A model generated the notes under the pieces. That model was not told the DNA's origin. It worked only from the letters and a program-made list of their open reading frames with translations, and made no database searches. From NCBI RefSeq assembly GCF_010104355.1, contig NZ_CP044972.1:3348001-3412000 (forward strand): a stretch of DNA of 64,000 bases, read 5' to 3'. This document shows, in pieces, positions 25,128 to 35,420 of the stretch. A program made the position numbers and the translations under genes. Position 1 is the first letter of the stretch, and each line of letters starts with the position of its first letter. The stretch is from Hydrogenophaga sp. PBL-H3. Lineage in GTDB: Bacteria > Pseudomonadota > Gammaproteobacteria > Burkholderiales > Burkholderiaceae_C.

Positions 25128-26464
25128 GCGAGCGTCCCGCCCCCGTGTCGTTCGCCGAGGCCTTCTGGTTCTGGCTCAAGCTCGGTTTCATCAGCTTTGG
25201 CGGGCCCGCGGGCCAGATGGCCATCATGCACACCGAGCTGGTCGAGCGCCGCCGCTGGATCAGCGAGAAGCGTTTCCTGCACGCGCTGAATTTCTGCATG
25301 GTGCTGCCCGGCCCCGAAGCCCAGCAGCTGGCCACCTACATCGGCTGGCTGATGCACGGCACGCGCGGTGGCGTGGTGGCCGGCGCCCTGTTCGTGCTGC
25401 CCTCACTGTTGTTGCTGGTGTTGCTGTCGTGGATCTACATCGCCTTTGGCAGCCTGCCCGCGGTGGCCGCCGTGTTTTACGGCATCAAGCCGGCGGTGAC
25501 CGCGCTGGTGCTGCACGCGGCGCACCGCATCGGCAGCCGCGCCTTGAGGAACCGCTGGCTCTGGGGCATCGCGGCGGCGGCCTTCGTGGCGATCTTCGCG
25601 CTGGACGCGCCCTTCCCCGCCATCGTTCTGGTGGCCGCACTCGTGGGCCACTGGGGTGGGCGGCGCTGGCCCCATGTTTTCGTGACGGGCGCAGGCCACA
25701 CCGGCAGCACGCAGGCCCATGCACCAGCCCTGATCGACGACGACACACCGGCACCGGCCCACGCGCTGTTCACCCGCCGCCGGCTCGCCCGGGTGCTGGT
25801 GGTCGGCATCGGGCTGTGGGTGCTGGCCATGGCGGTGCTGGTGGCGCGCTACGGCGTGCAGGGCACGCTCACGCAGATGGGCTGGTTTTTCACCAAGGCC
25901 GCGCTGATGACCTTCGGCGGCGCCTATGCGGTGTTGCCCTACGTGTACCAGGGGGCTGTCGAGGAGTTCGGCTGGCTCAACGCGCAGCAGATGATCGACG
26001 GTCTGGCGCTGGGTGAAACCACGCCGGGTCCGCTGATCATGGTGGTGGCCTTCGTGGGTTTCATGGGGGGCTGGCTGCACCAGGTGCTCGGACCCGATTC
26101 GCTGTTCTGGTCGGGTGCGCTGGCGGCCTCGGTGGTGACCTACTTCACCTTCCTGCCGTCTTTCATTTTCATCCTGGTGGGCGGGCCGTTCATTGAAACC
26201 ACGCACGGCAAGCTGAAGTTCACCGCACCGCTGACCGCCATCACCGCGTCGGTGGTGGGCGTGATCCTCAACCTGGCCATGTTCTTCGCGTACCACGTTT
26301 GGTGGCCACAGGGCTTCGCTGGTCCCTTTGACGCCCCGTCGGCAGCGCTCACGCTGCTCGCGGCGCTCGCCCTGTTCCGCTTCAAGGTGGGCGTGGTGCC
26401 CTTGATCGTGGTGTGCGGCCTGCTCGGGGTGGCCTGGCGGATGCTCGCCGTGGCCAGCGGCTGA
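25124..26464 (+). CDS. chrA: Chromate transporter ChrA
   Basis: A 446-residue two-domain CHR family exporter. Each half carries the family motif: FISFGGPAGQMAIMHTEL with MVLPGPEAQQL in the first, and FGGAYAVLPYVYQ with GLALGETTPGPLIM in the second. About ten membrane segments are seen. It exports chromate from the cytoplasm. It is coupled to the upstream rhodanese-ChrB gene by ATGA. A short palindrome covering both stop codons (26461-26478) separates it from the convergent next gene. Confidence 0.92.
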   Translation: MSERPAPVSFAEAFWFWLKLGFISFGGPAGQMAIMHTELVERRRWISEKRFLHALNFCMVLPGPEAQQLATYIGWLMHGTRGGVVAGALFVLPSLLLLVLLSWIYIAFGSLPAVAAVFYGIKPAVTALVLHAAHRIGSRALRNRWLWGIAAAAFVAIFALDAPFPAIVLVAALVGHWGGRRWPHVFVTGAGHTGSTQAHAPALIDDDTPAPAHALFTRRRLARVLVVGIGLWVLAMAVLVARYGVQGTLTQMGWFFTKAALMTFGGAYAVLPYVYQGAVEEFGWLNAQQMIDGLALGETTPGPLIMVVAFVGFMGGWLHQVLGPDSLFWSGALAASVVTYFTFLPSFIFILVGGPFIETTHGKLKFTAPLTAITASVVGVILNLAMFFAYHVWWPQGFAGPFDAPSAALTLLAALALFRFKVGVVPLIVVCGLLGVAWRMLAVASG

Positions 26465-26474
26465 CGCGGCGCCG

Positions 26475-26999
26475 TCAGTGCCCGCCGGCCACGAATCGGT
26501 CGGCGCGCGCGGCCTGCATCACGGCAGGCAGGCTGTGCTGCATGGCCGATACCGGGCGTGCGCCGCCGAGCCAGTCGTTGGGGGTGACGAACCACAGCGC
26601 GAGCTCGACGTCATCCAGGACCGGACGCAGTTCGGCCAGCAGGGGCGCCATGCCATCCACCAGCGAAGCGGTGGGCAGGTCGAACTGGAACAAGGGGAAC
26701 AACAGGCCCCAGGGACTGTCGAGCGAGACCACCGCGCGCGACACGATCCAGCGCGCCACCAGCGACACCGGCAACGACCCGGGCAGCCAGCCGGCCACCT
26801 CGCAGCGGTGACGGATCAGCTCGGCCAGGTCGTCGCCACTGACCAGACCGCCGGTGCCCGTGAACGCAGCGGCGGTGGAGAGCCAGTGCAGCGACACCTG
26901 GGCGTTGGTGCGTTGGGTGAAGATCGAACGCACGGCGCCCGGCAGACCCCGTTGGGCAGGTGTATCGGGCAGCTGGGACTGGGAGCGGGCGCGAAGCAT
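26475..26999 (-). CDS. Orphan DUF2384 (MbcA/ParS/Xre)-like protein
   Basis: About 174 residues. The C-terminus (LALWFVTPNDWLGGARPVSA, then AVMQAARADRFV) resembles the toxin-binding DUF2384 domain of MbcA/Xre-type antitoxins. The N-terminal and central part (VSLHWLSTAAAFTGTGGLVS, ELIRHRCEVAGWLPGSLPV) is unfamiliar to me. No RES-domain toxin gene is adjacent, so an antitoxin role is unproven. ATG 26999 has CGGAG at a good distance; ATG 27005 is closer to it. The 130 bases upstream hold nothing I can identify. Confidence 0.55.
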   Translation of the reverse strand: MLRARSQSQLPDTPAQRGLPGAVRSIFTQRTNAQVSLHWLSTAAAFTGTGGLVSGDDLAELIRHRCEVAGWLPGSLPVSLVARWIVSRAVVSLDSPWGLLFPLFQFDLPTASLVDGMAPLLAELRPVLDDVELALWFVTPNDWLGGARPVSAMQHSLPAVMQAARADRFVAGGH

Positions 27000-27133
27000 G
27001 GGCATCTCCGGGGTGGACCGCCAGGCGTGGTTACCTGGCAAAGATGCAAGCCTCGGGCAAGGGGCCGAGTGGGTCTGTACGGTGACCAACCGATGGTGTG
27101 CGGCAACGCAACACACCCCCGGCGCAGGGCGGT

Positions 27134-27664
27134 CTATCTCGTCTGTGCGGACCCTGCGCGGCCCGAGCGGACAGGCCCCGCGCGCTGTTCGATCTCCGCT
27201 TCGAGTTCGGGACGCAGACCCAGCAGAAAGCCGGCCTCGGTCACCACGAACAGCGGCCCGATGATCAGGCCGCTGATGTCGTCCACGAAGGCTGGCTTGC
27301 GGCCTTCGAAGATGTGGCCGACGAACTGGATGATCCAGCCCACCACGAACAGCCCCACGCCCGCAGCGGCCCAGGCGCCCAGCGACAGAGGCGCCGTGGC
27401 CTTTGCCAGCCACAGGCAGCACAGCAGCAGCACGCCCATGACGGCACCCAGGCGCAGGTCGAGGCGGAGGTAGTACAGCGTGGCCGCGATCACGGCCAGC
27501 GTGGCGCCCGACACCGCCAGGCCAGCCACATCGAAGGTGGGGCGCGCGAGCAGCACCACCACCGCCAGCACGATCATGGGAATGCCCACGAAATGGGTGG
27601 CGATGTTGCGGCGGTCGCGGTGGTAGGTGGCGTACTGGCTGAGGTGGTCGGTGAGGGATTTCAT
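27134..27664 (-). CDS. Mpo1-like / DUF962 membrane protein
   Basis: A 176-residue protein of the Mpo1-like (YGL010w, DUF962) family: an N-terminal YHRDRRNIATHFVGIPMIVL, four membrane segments, and VGWIIQFVGHIFEGRKPAF with the conserved histidine. Yeast Mpo1 is an Fe2+-dependent dioxygenase that acts on 2-hydroxy fatty acids; whether bacterial members do so is not established. The basic tail (AGPVRSGRAGSAQTR) is unlike the family. A strong AGGAGAA precedes the ATG. Confidence 0.82.
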   Translation of the reverse strand: MKSLTDHLSQYATYHRDRRNIATHFVGIPMIVLAVVVLLARPTFDVAGLAVSGATLAVIAATLYYLRLDLRLGAVMGVLLLCCLWLAKATAPLSLGAWAAAGVGLFVVGWIIQFVGHIFEGRKPAFVDDISGLIIGPLFVVTEAGFLLGLRPELEAEIEQRAGPVRSGRAGSAQTR

Positions 27665-27737
27665 GGCGGTTCTCCTGGGGCAGCGGGCCCGTGCACCATT
27701 GTGTCCAGCGCACACCTCGCTGACCATGGGGAATGCG

Positions 27738-28436
27738 ATGAGCAGCGACCGGTCGGAGACACCGCGCGTGCCATCATGTCGGCCCGTGCTGCCCATCCTG
27801 TACTCCTTTCGCCGTTGCCCCTATGCCATCCGCGCTCGCCTGGCGCTGGGCCAGGCCGGCGTGGCGGTGGAGCTGCGCGAGGTGGTGCTCTCCCGCAAGC
27901 CCGCCGAGCTGTGGGCGGCTTCGCCAGCCGGCACGGTGCCGGTGCTGCAGATCGAACCTGGCCGGGTGATCGCACAGAGCCTGGACATCATGCGCTGGGC
28001 CCTGGGCCAGGGCGACGCCGACGGCTGGCTGGTTCGCGCCGAATCGCCTGACCACCGAACGCTGATCGACACCTGCGACGGTGATTTCAAGCAGGCGCTG
28101 GACCGCTACAAATACGCCGAGCGCCACCCGCAACGCAGTGCGCACGAATGGCGCGATGAAGCGGTGCGCTGCCTGATCGACCCCCTGGAGGCCCGTCTGG
28201 CCGACGACCCGCAGCTCGGCGGCGCCCAGCCCTGCCTGACGGACGCCGCGGTCTTCCCGTTCGTGCGCCAGTTCGCCGCGGTGGATGCGGTGTGGTGGGC
28301 CGCCTCGCCGTGGGTGGCCACGCGGCGTTGGCACGACGCGTGGCAGGGCAGCGCGCTGATGACCGCCTGCATGCACAAGACGCCGACCTGGCAGCCGGGT
28401 GCTCCCGTGACCGTGTTTCCGCCGGGAGCCGCATGA
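27738..28436 (+). CDS. Glutathione S-transferase family protein
   Basis: A thioredoxin-fold N-terminal domain (ILYSFRRCPYAIRARLALGQ with a likely catalytic or glutathione-contacting Cys, then PAGTVPVLQIEPG and the Ser of IAQSLDIMRW) is followed by an all-helical C-terminal domain. Length is 232 residues from ATG 27738, or 216 from GTG 27786, which fits relatives better. The substrate is unknown. The stop overlaps the helicase start (ATGA). Confidence 0.82.
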   Translation: MSSDRSETPRVPSCRPVLPILYSFRRCPYAIRARLALGQAGVAVELREVVLSRKPAELWAASPAGTVPVLQIEPGRVIAQSLDIMRWALGQGDADGWLVRAESPDHRTLIDTCDGDFKQALDRYKYAERHPQRSAHEWRDEAVRCLIDPLEARLADDPQLGGAQPCLTDAAVFPFVRQFAAVDAVWWAASPWVATRRWHDAWQGSALMTACMHKTPTWQPGAPVTVFPPGAA

Positions 28437-30727
28437 CTGCGGAGACCCTGACGCCCCCAGACAGCCTGCAGGTGGCCGTGCGCGTGCTGTGTGCGTTCAC
28501 AGCCCAGGCCGGTGATCTGGACCTGCGCTTCACCCCCTCGCCTACCGCGCAGGACGGCGTGGCCGGCCACGAAACCGTGACCGCGCGCCGACCCTCGCCC
28601 TACCAGCGCGAGGTGCCGCTGCGCTCACGCTGCGGCGACCTCCTGGTGCAGGGCCGCGCCGACGGTTTTGATCCCACGACGCCACGGCTCGAAGAGATCA
28701 AGACCCACCGCGGCGACGTGGCGCTGGTGCGCGACAACCACCGTGCCCTGCACTGGGCGCAGGCGCGGGTGTACGCGTGGATGCTGTGCGAGCAGCTCGC
28801 GCTGGCGCGCATCGAGGTTGCCCTGGTGTACTTCAACATCGACACCCAGGTCGAAACCCCGTTGACGGCCTGGCACACCGCCGACGAACTGCGCCAGCAT
28901 TTCCACGACCTGTGCGCGCGCTACCTGCAGTGGGCGCGCGGCGAGCAGGTCCACCGGCAGGCGCGCGACGCACAACTGCAGACGCTGGGTTTTCCCTTCG
29001 ACGGCTTTCGCGCCGGCCAACGCGATCTGGCCGGCGCCACCTGGCGCACGCACAGCCGTGGTCGGCACCTGCTGGTGCAGGCGCCCACCGGCATCGGCAA
29101 GACCATGGCCACGCTGTTCGGCGCGCTCAGGGCCATGCCCGCGCAAGGCACCGACAAACTTTTTTACCTCACCGCCAAGACGCCCGGGCGCCAGCTCGCC
29201 CTCCATGCCTTGCGGCGGCTTCAACCCGGCGCATCCGCCGGCACCTTGCGGGTGCTGGAGCGCGTGGCGCGCGAGAAGGCTTGCGAACACCCGGACAAGG
29301 CTTGCCATGGCGACGCCTGCCCGCTGGCCAGCGGCTTCTACGACCGGCTGCCACAGGCGCGCGAAGAGGCTGCGCAAGCCGCCTGGCTCGACCAAGCCGG
29401 CCTGCGCACGGTGGCGCTGAAACACGGCGTCTGCCCCTACTACCTTGCCCAGGACATGCTGCGCTGGAGCGACGTGGTGGTGGGCGACTTCAACCACTTC
29501 TTCGACCTCAGCGCGCACGCCTGGGCGCTGACCGTGGGCGAGCCCTGGCGCGTGGGGCTGCTGCTGGACGAGGCGCACAACCTGGTCGAGCGCGCGCGGC
29601 AGATGTACAGCGCCGAGCTCGACCCCATGATGCTCGCCGAGCTGCGTAAAGCGCCCCCGCCGGGTCTCAAGGCCTCGCTGGACCGGCTGCACCGCTTCTG
29701 GGGCACCGTGGGCCGCGAGCAAGCGGTCGAGCAGGCGCTGCTGAGCGAGCTGCCCGATGGCCTGCTGGGCGCACTGCAACAGCACAGCGCCGACCTCGCG
29801 GAATACCTTGCGCTGGACGCCGCGGCACCCGATGCGCGCGTGCAGGCCTGGCTGTTCGAGGTGCTGCATTTCCTGCGCGTGGCCGAGGTGTTTGGCGACC
29901 ATTCGCTGGTGGAGATCACACGCCCCGGCACAGCGGTGCGCACCCGCGCGCCCCGCCCAAGGCTGGCCATCCGCAACCTGGTGCCCGCCCCGCACCTGCA
30001 GCCGCGTTGGCAGGCCGCGCACAGTGCCACGCTGTTCTCGGCCACGCTCAGCCCCATGGACCACGCGGTCGATCTGCTGGGACTGCCGGTGGACTGCGCG
30101 CGCCTGGAAGTGGCTTCACCGTTCGACCCGGCACAACTCACGGTGCGGGTCACGCCGCACATTTCCACGCGTTTCAACGACCGGACCGCGTCGCTGGACG
30201 ATGTGGTGGCCGTGATGGCGGCGCAGTACCGCTCCTTGCCCGGCAACTACCTGGCTTTTTTCAGCAGCTTCGACTACCTGCAACTGGCCCTGGCGCGTTT
30301 TGAAGCGGCACACCCGGACGTCGCCGTGTGGTCGCAATCGCGCGGCATGGCGGAGCCCGAGCGCAACGCCTTTGTGGCGCGCTTCACCGAACGCAGCCAG
30401 GGCATCGGCTTCGCGGTGCTGGGGGGCGCCTTTGGCGAAGGCATCGATCTGCCGGGTCAGCGGCTCATTGGCGCCTTCATCGCCACGCTGGGCCTGCCCC
30501 AGGTCAACCCGTTGAACGAGCAGCTGCGCGCGCGGCTGCAGGCCCGTTTTGGCCGGGGCTACGACTACACCTACCTGTTCCCCGGTCTGCAGAAAGTGGT
30601 GCAGGCCGCTGGTCGCGTGATCCGTGGACCCGACGACCGGGGCGTGGTGGTGCTGATGGACGACCGCTTTGCCCGCCCCGAGGTGCGTGGCCTGCTGCCC
30701 GCCTGGTGGCGCGTGGAGCCCGGCTGA
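28433..30727 (+). CDS. DinG/XPD-like iron-sulfur helicase with N-terminal PD-(D/E)XK nuclease motif
   Basis: A 764-residue superfamily 2 helicase. Residues 60-105 contain a PD-(D/E)XK-type arrangement (GRADGFD, then LEEIKTH), suggesting a nuclease fold. Walker A is APTGIGKTMA and the DEAH box is LLLDEAHNL. A probable 4Fe-4S cluster is formed by Cys in KACEHPDKACHGDACP and HGVCPYY. The C-terminal helicase motif VVQAAGRVIRGPDDRG is clear. It would unwind DNA 5' to 3' and perhaps cut it, in repair. It is translationally coupled to the GST-like gene. Confidence 0.85.
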   Translation: MTAETLTPPDSLQVAVRVLCAFTAQAGDLDLRFTPSPTAQDGVAGHETVTARRPSPYQREVPLRSRCGDLLVQGRADGFDPTTPRLEEIKTHRGDVALVRDNHRALHWAQARVYAWMLCEQLALARIEVALVYFNIDTQVETPLTAWHTADELRQHFHDLCARYLQWARGEQVHRQARDAQLQTLGFPFDGFRAGQRDLAGATWRTHSRGRHLLVQAPTGIGKTMATLFGALRAMPAQGTDKLFYLTAKTPGRQLALHALRRLQPGASAGTLRVLERVAREKACEHPDKACHGDACPLASGFYDRLPQAREEAAQAAWLDQAGLRTVALKHGVCPYYLAQDMLRWSDVVVGDFNHFFDLSAHAWALTVGEPWRVGLLLDEAHNLVERARQMYSAELDPMMLAELRKAPPPGLKASLDRLHRFWGTVGREQAVEQALLSELPDGLLGALQQHSADLAEYLALDAAAPDARVQAWLFEVLHFLRVAEVFGDHSLVEITRPGTAVRTRAPRPRLAIRNLVPAPHLQPRWQAAHSATLFSATLSPMDHAVDLLGLPVDCARLEVASPFDPAQLTVRVTPHISTRFNDRTASLDDVVAVMAAQYRSLPGNYLAFFSSFDYLQLALARFEAAHPDVAVWSQSRGMAEPERNAFVARFTERSQGIGFAVLGGAFGEGIDLPGQRLIGAFIATLGLPQVNPLNEQLRARLQARFGRGYDYTYLFPGLQKVVQAAGRVIRGPDDRGVVVLMDDRFARPEVRGLLPAWWRVEPG

Positions 30728-30767
30728 GCCCGCTGCGCCACAGAGCCCCTGCGATCGACGCGCAAGA

Positions 30768-32120
30768 TCACAGCGCCGGGAGGAGGTGCACCGCGCCGAT
30801 GTTTTGCGCGCGATCGCCAAGCTGCAGGCCACCCAGGCGCCAGGGGCTGGGGCCGTCTTCCAGCCGGGCGCCCACGGCGAGCAGCCGGCCATCGCCTGAG
30901 AGCCCGAGTGCCGAGCCAAACAAGTCGCCCGAGCCAGCGTTGGCCGATGTCAGGCGCCGCTGCTGGCTCCATGACGCCGCAGCTCGCGCGAACAGGTGCA
31001 CCACACCCGCTTCAATGGCATGCCCACCGTGGACCGCGGACACCGCCAGCACCGAACCGTCGGCCGACAGCGCCAGCCGCTCACCAAAGGCATCGCCGGC
31101 CTGGGCCTGGGGGGCTTGCAGGCGCGCCTGCTGCAGCCAGAGGCCACCCCGCTGGGTGTAGACATGGGCGGCACCGGCCGCGCCCGGCGCACCGGTGGCG
31201 CCGACCGCCAGCGTGTCGCCGTTGGCAGACAACGCCAGCTGGGCGCCAAAACGGTCCTGGGCCACGGCGTCCTGAGACTGCAACAGGGCCTGCTCTCCCC
31301 ACCCTGCCGGCGTGCGCTTGAACACGCGCACGGCACCGCGCTTCCGGGGTTGCGCTCCGACCGCCAGCGTCGCGCCATCGAAGGACAGCGCCACGCTGGC
31401 GCCAAACCGGTCACCCGCGTGCGCGCTGCTGGCCTTCAGGTAAGCCTGCTCCGACCATCCGCCCGCGCCCTGCCCGAACACATACACCGCACCGCTGTCG
31501 GCCACCGGGCGGGCGGTCGGGCCGTCCTCGTGGCGGGCGCCCACGGCCAGCGCATCGCCCCGACCCGAGAGCGCCACGCTCGCACCAAACCAGTCGGATT
31601 CGCGTGCGTTGGAGGCCCTCAGGTGCGCGCGCACAACGAAGGTATTGTCCTGTTGCTCAAACAGGTACGCGGCACCCTGCTCGGCTCCCGTCAGCGACTC
31701 GAACGGTGCGCCCACCGCCAGCCTGCGGCCATCGTCAGACAGCGACAGGCTGAAGCCGAAACCACTGCCCGCCGTGGGAACCACCGCCGTCAGCCGTGCC
31801 TGCTGGACCCAGCCTTGTGGCATGCGCGCATAGACATACACCGCACCGGCACCCGAGTCCTTGAGGTCGGCACCCACCGCCAGCGTGTTGCCATCGCGCG
31901 AGAGCGCAACCGCCGAACCAAACGCATCGGACACCGACGCGTCGATGGCCCGGAGATGGACAGGCGCGACTTGAACCTGGGCAGCTGGATGCAAGCTCGC
32001 GGGCAGGTCGTGGGCCAGCGGCGAAGCCTGATCGCTGGCGCAAGCGCCCAACCACGCCGTCACGGCCAGAAGGGGAATGGCCACGCAGCGCCGGTAGACG
32101 AAGGTCATCGTGGAAGTCAT
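30768..32120 (-). CDS. FG-GAP repeat lipoprotein (integrin-type beta-propeller)
   Basis: A 450-residue exported protein with a signal peptide and lipobox (WLGAC, Cys near 23). Seven repeats follow, each centred on FGxxxxLSxDGxxLAVGA, for example FGSAVALSRDGNTLAVGA and FGAQLALSANGDTLAVGA. This predicts a seven-bladed propeller, and DxDG-like turns may bind calcium. The function is unknown; adhesion or binding is plausible. The 200 bases between its start and cbbX are AT-richer and likely hold its promoter. Confidence 0.78.
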   Translation of the reverse strand: MTSTMTFVYRRCVAIPLLAVTAWLGACASDQASPLAHDLPASLHPAAQVQVAPVHLRAIDASVSDAFGSAVALSRDGNTLAVGADLKDSGAGAVYVYARMPQGWVQQARLTAVVPTAGSGFGFSLSLSDDGRRLAVGAPFESLTGAEQGAAYLFEQQDNTFVVRAHLRASNARESDWFGASVALSGRGDALAVGARHEDGPTARPVADSGAVYVFGQGAGGWSEQAYLKASSAHAGDRFGASVALSFDGATLAVGAQPRKRGAVRVFKRTPAGWGEQALLQSQDAVAQDRFGAQLALSANGDTLAVGATGAPGAAGAAHVYTQRGGLWLQQARLQAPQAQAGDAFGERLALSADGSVLAVSAVHGGHAIEAGVVHLFARAAASWSQQRRLTSANAGSGDLFGSALGLSGDGRLLAVGARLEDGPSPWRLGGLQLGDRAQNIGAVHLLPAL

Positions 32121-32321
32121 GGTGCAAGTCCTGTTGAATCGTTGATCTGCAACGATCCGGTGGACTCGGCACGCGAGGCCCTCTTCCACCGTTCGTTCGG
32201 TGGCGCAGATGGTCTTCAATCAAGGCCTGGAGAAACATACTCCAAAGGCGTTACAAAACAGCCTTTTCAGACCGACTCATGAACTAGTTCTCACACGGGC
32301 ACACCCCGATCAACAAAATAA

Positions 32322-33278
32322 TCAGGGTGCAGCGGCGAACACCCGGCTGGCCAGGATGTCGGCGGGCATGAGGGTGGTGAGGTCGTCGCGGCTGAGTTCG
32401 CGATCGCGATCGACGAACAGGCGGCTGGCCTGGCGCAGGCGCGCGCGGTCAAGCGCGTTGCGCACGCTGCGCGCATTCGCAAAATGCGGCAACGGAATGC
32501 GGTGCTGCAGGTAGCTCTCGAACACCTCGCGCGCGCCGTCGCCAAAGCGGTAATTCATGGTGCCGAGCATCCGGTCGGCGATGTCCAGCAACTCGCCCTG
32601 GCCGTAGTCGGGGAAGTCGAGGTGGTGCGCGATGCGCGACGACAGGCCGGGATTGGACTTGAAGAAGGTGTCCATGCGGTCCTTGTAGCCCGCAACGATG
32701 ACCACCAGGTCGTCGCGCTGGTTCTCCATCACCTGCAGCAGGATCTCGATCGCCTCCTGTCCATAGTCGCGTTCGTTCTCGGGGCGGTACAGGTAGTAGG
32801 CCTCGTCGATGAAGAGCACCCCGCCCATGGCCTTTTTCAAAACCTCCTTGGTCTTGGGCGCGGTGTGCCCGATGTACTGGCCCACCAGATCGTCGCGCGT
32901 CACGCTGACCACATGGCCTTTGCGCACGTACCCAAGGCGGTGCAGGATCTCCGCCATGCGCATCGCCACCGTGGTCTTGCCGGTACCGGGGTTGCCGGTG
33001 AAGCTCATGTGCAGCGAAGGTGTCTGCGCCTGCAGGCCGAGGTTCAGGCGCAGCTTGTCGACCACCAGCAGCGCTGCAATGTCGCGGATGCGCGCCTTCA
33101 CCGGAGCAAGACCGATGAGGTCGCGGTCCAGCTCGTCCATGACCGCTTCGACCTGGCTTTGCGCCAGCACCTCGTTGACGGTGCGCGCACCGCTGTCGGG
33201 CACGCAGGCCACCGCAGCGGCCGCTGGCGGGGCGGCAGCGGTCGCCGCACCCGGAATGCTGTAGGTCGGCGCGTTCAT
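32322..33278 (-). CDS. cbbX: Red-type RuBisCO activase CbbX
   Basis: A 318-residue AAA+ protein. Walker A is GNPGTGKT, Walker B is [10 protein letters not shown], with sensor and arginine-finger region [14 protein letters not shown]. It pulls the RuBisCO large-subunit tail to release inhibitory sugar phosphates. The N-terminal 40 residues are Ala/Pro-rich. It lies 11 bases after cbbS in a cbbL-cbbS-cbbX operon. Confidence 0.95.
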   Translation of the reverse strand: MNAPTYSIPGAATAAAPPAAAAVACVPDSGARTVNEVLAQSQVEAVMDELDRDLIGLAPVKARIRDIAALLVVDKLRLNLGLQAQTPSLHMSFTGNPGTGKTTVAMRMAEILHRLGYVRKGHVVSVTRDDLVGQYIGHTAPKTKEVLKKAMGGVLFIDEAYYLYRPENERDYGQEAIEILLQVMENQRDDLVVIVAGYKDRMDTFFKSNPGLSSRIAHHLDFPDYGQGELLDIADRMLGTMNYRFGDGAREVFESYLQHRIPLPHFANARSVRNALDRARLRQASRLFVDRDRELSRDDLTTLMPADILASRVFAAAP

Positions 33279-33289
33279 GGCCCCGTCGC

Positions 33290-33730
33290 TCAGTTGCCGT
33301 ACCGTTCTGCTTCTGACGTGTCGGTGGCGTAGCTGTGCACGGTGTAGCGCATGGAGCGACCGCCCACCTCCTGGCGCGCGAGGCCGAAGCCCGGCTCGGT
33401 GGCAGGCCGGTTGACGATGAAGCTCATCACGATCGACTCGGTGTTGCGCGTCGAGTCGAAGGCCATCAGGCGGATGTAGTGGCTCGGGAATGTCTTGCGG
33501 CAGGCCTGCAGTTCCACCATCACACCGGCAGCGTCCTTCAGATCGAACATCGGGTTGCCGAACATCTCCCAGTAGGTGTTGCGCGGGTGCGGGTCGTCGG
33601 TGTATTCGACACTCCAGGCGTAGCCCTTGCGAAGGCCGTATTCGATCTGCATCACGATCTCGGCGTCGGTGAGGTCGGGCAAAAAGCTGAACTGGCCCTG
33701 CGTGAGTCGGCCGGTGGGGTTGGTCATCAT
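33290..33730 (-). CDS. cbbS: RuBisCO small subunit, form IC
   Basis: A 146-residue small subunit: [48 protein letters not shown]. The long C-terminal extension ([18 protein letters not shown]) is typical of red-type enzymes. AGGAG precedes a double ATG (33730, 33727). Twelve bases separate it from cbbL. Confidence 0.96.
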   Translation of the reverse strand: MMTNPTGRLTQGQFSFLPDLTDAEIVMQIEYGLRKGYAWSVEYTDDPHPRNTYWEMFGNPMFDLKDAAGVMVELQACRKTFPSHYIRLMAFDSTRNTESIVMSFIVNRPATEPGFGLARQEVGGRSMRYTVHSYATDTSEAERYGN

Positions 33731-33742
33731 GGTGGTTTCTCC

Positions 33743-35215
<1,473 letters not shown>

Positions 35216-35284
35216 TCAGGTCTGGGTTGTGAAATCGGGGGGCACGAACGGACTGTAGAAACGATGTCACATAAGGTAAATTAA

Positions 35285-35300
35285 AACTTGCTGGCAAGTT
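35285..35300. promoter_or_regulatory. Perfect 16-base palindrome upstream of cbbL
   Basis: AACTTGCTGGCAAGTT in an AT-rich stretch 80-95 bases upstream of the cbbL GTG. The position and symmetry fit a CbbR (LysR-type) binding site, but no cbbR gene is adjacent. The rest of the 214-base intergenic region is otherwise featureless except for a GC hairpin at 35384-35403. Confidence 0.5.
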
Positions 35301-35420
35301 GATTAATAAAATCTGAATCGAAAGGCGCACCTGTGCGCGAGCTCCAGGTTGCGGAGGCGGTCGTCAATCGAATGGAAGTGGGGTGCCGGGGAGCTGCCCG
35401 GCAGGCGCTTTGCGCTGGCG

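Noticed and set aside
26461..26478. Palindrome CTGACGCGGCGCCGTCAG between chrA and the DUF2384-like gene
   Set aside because: It spans both stop codons but lacks a T-run on either side, so a terminator cannot be claimed.
32301..32328. Hairpin over the cbbX stop (CACCCTGAT/ATCGGGGTG)
   Set aside because: Nine pairs with one G-U and no following T-run; not enough for a terminator call.
35384..35403. GC hairpin TGCCGGG/CCCGGCA after the CNNM gene
   Set aside because: No T-run on the minus strand; its role is unclear.
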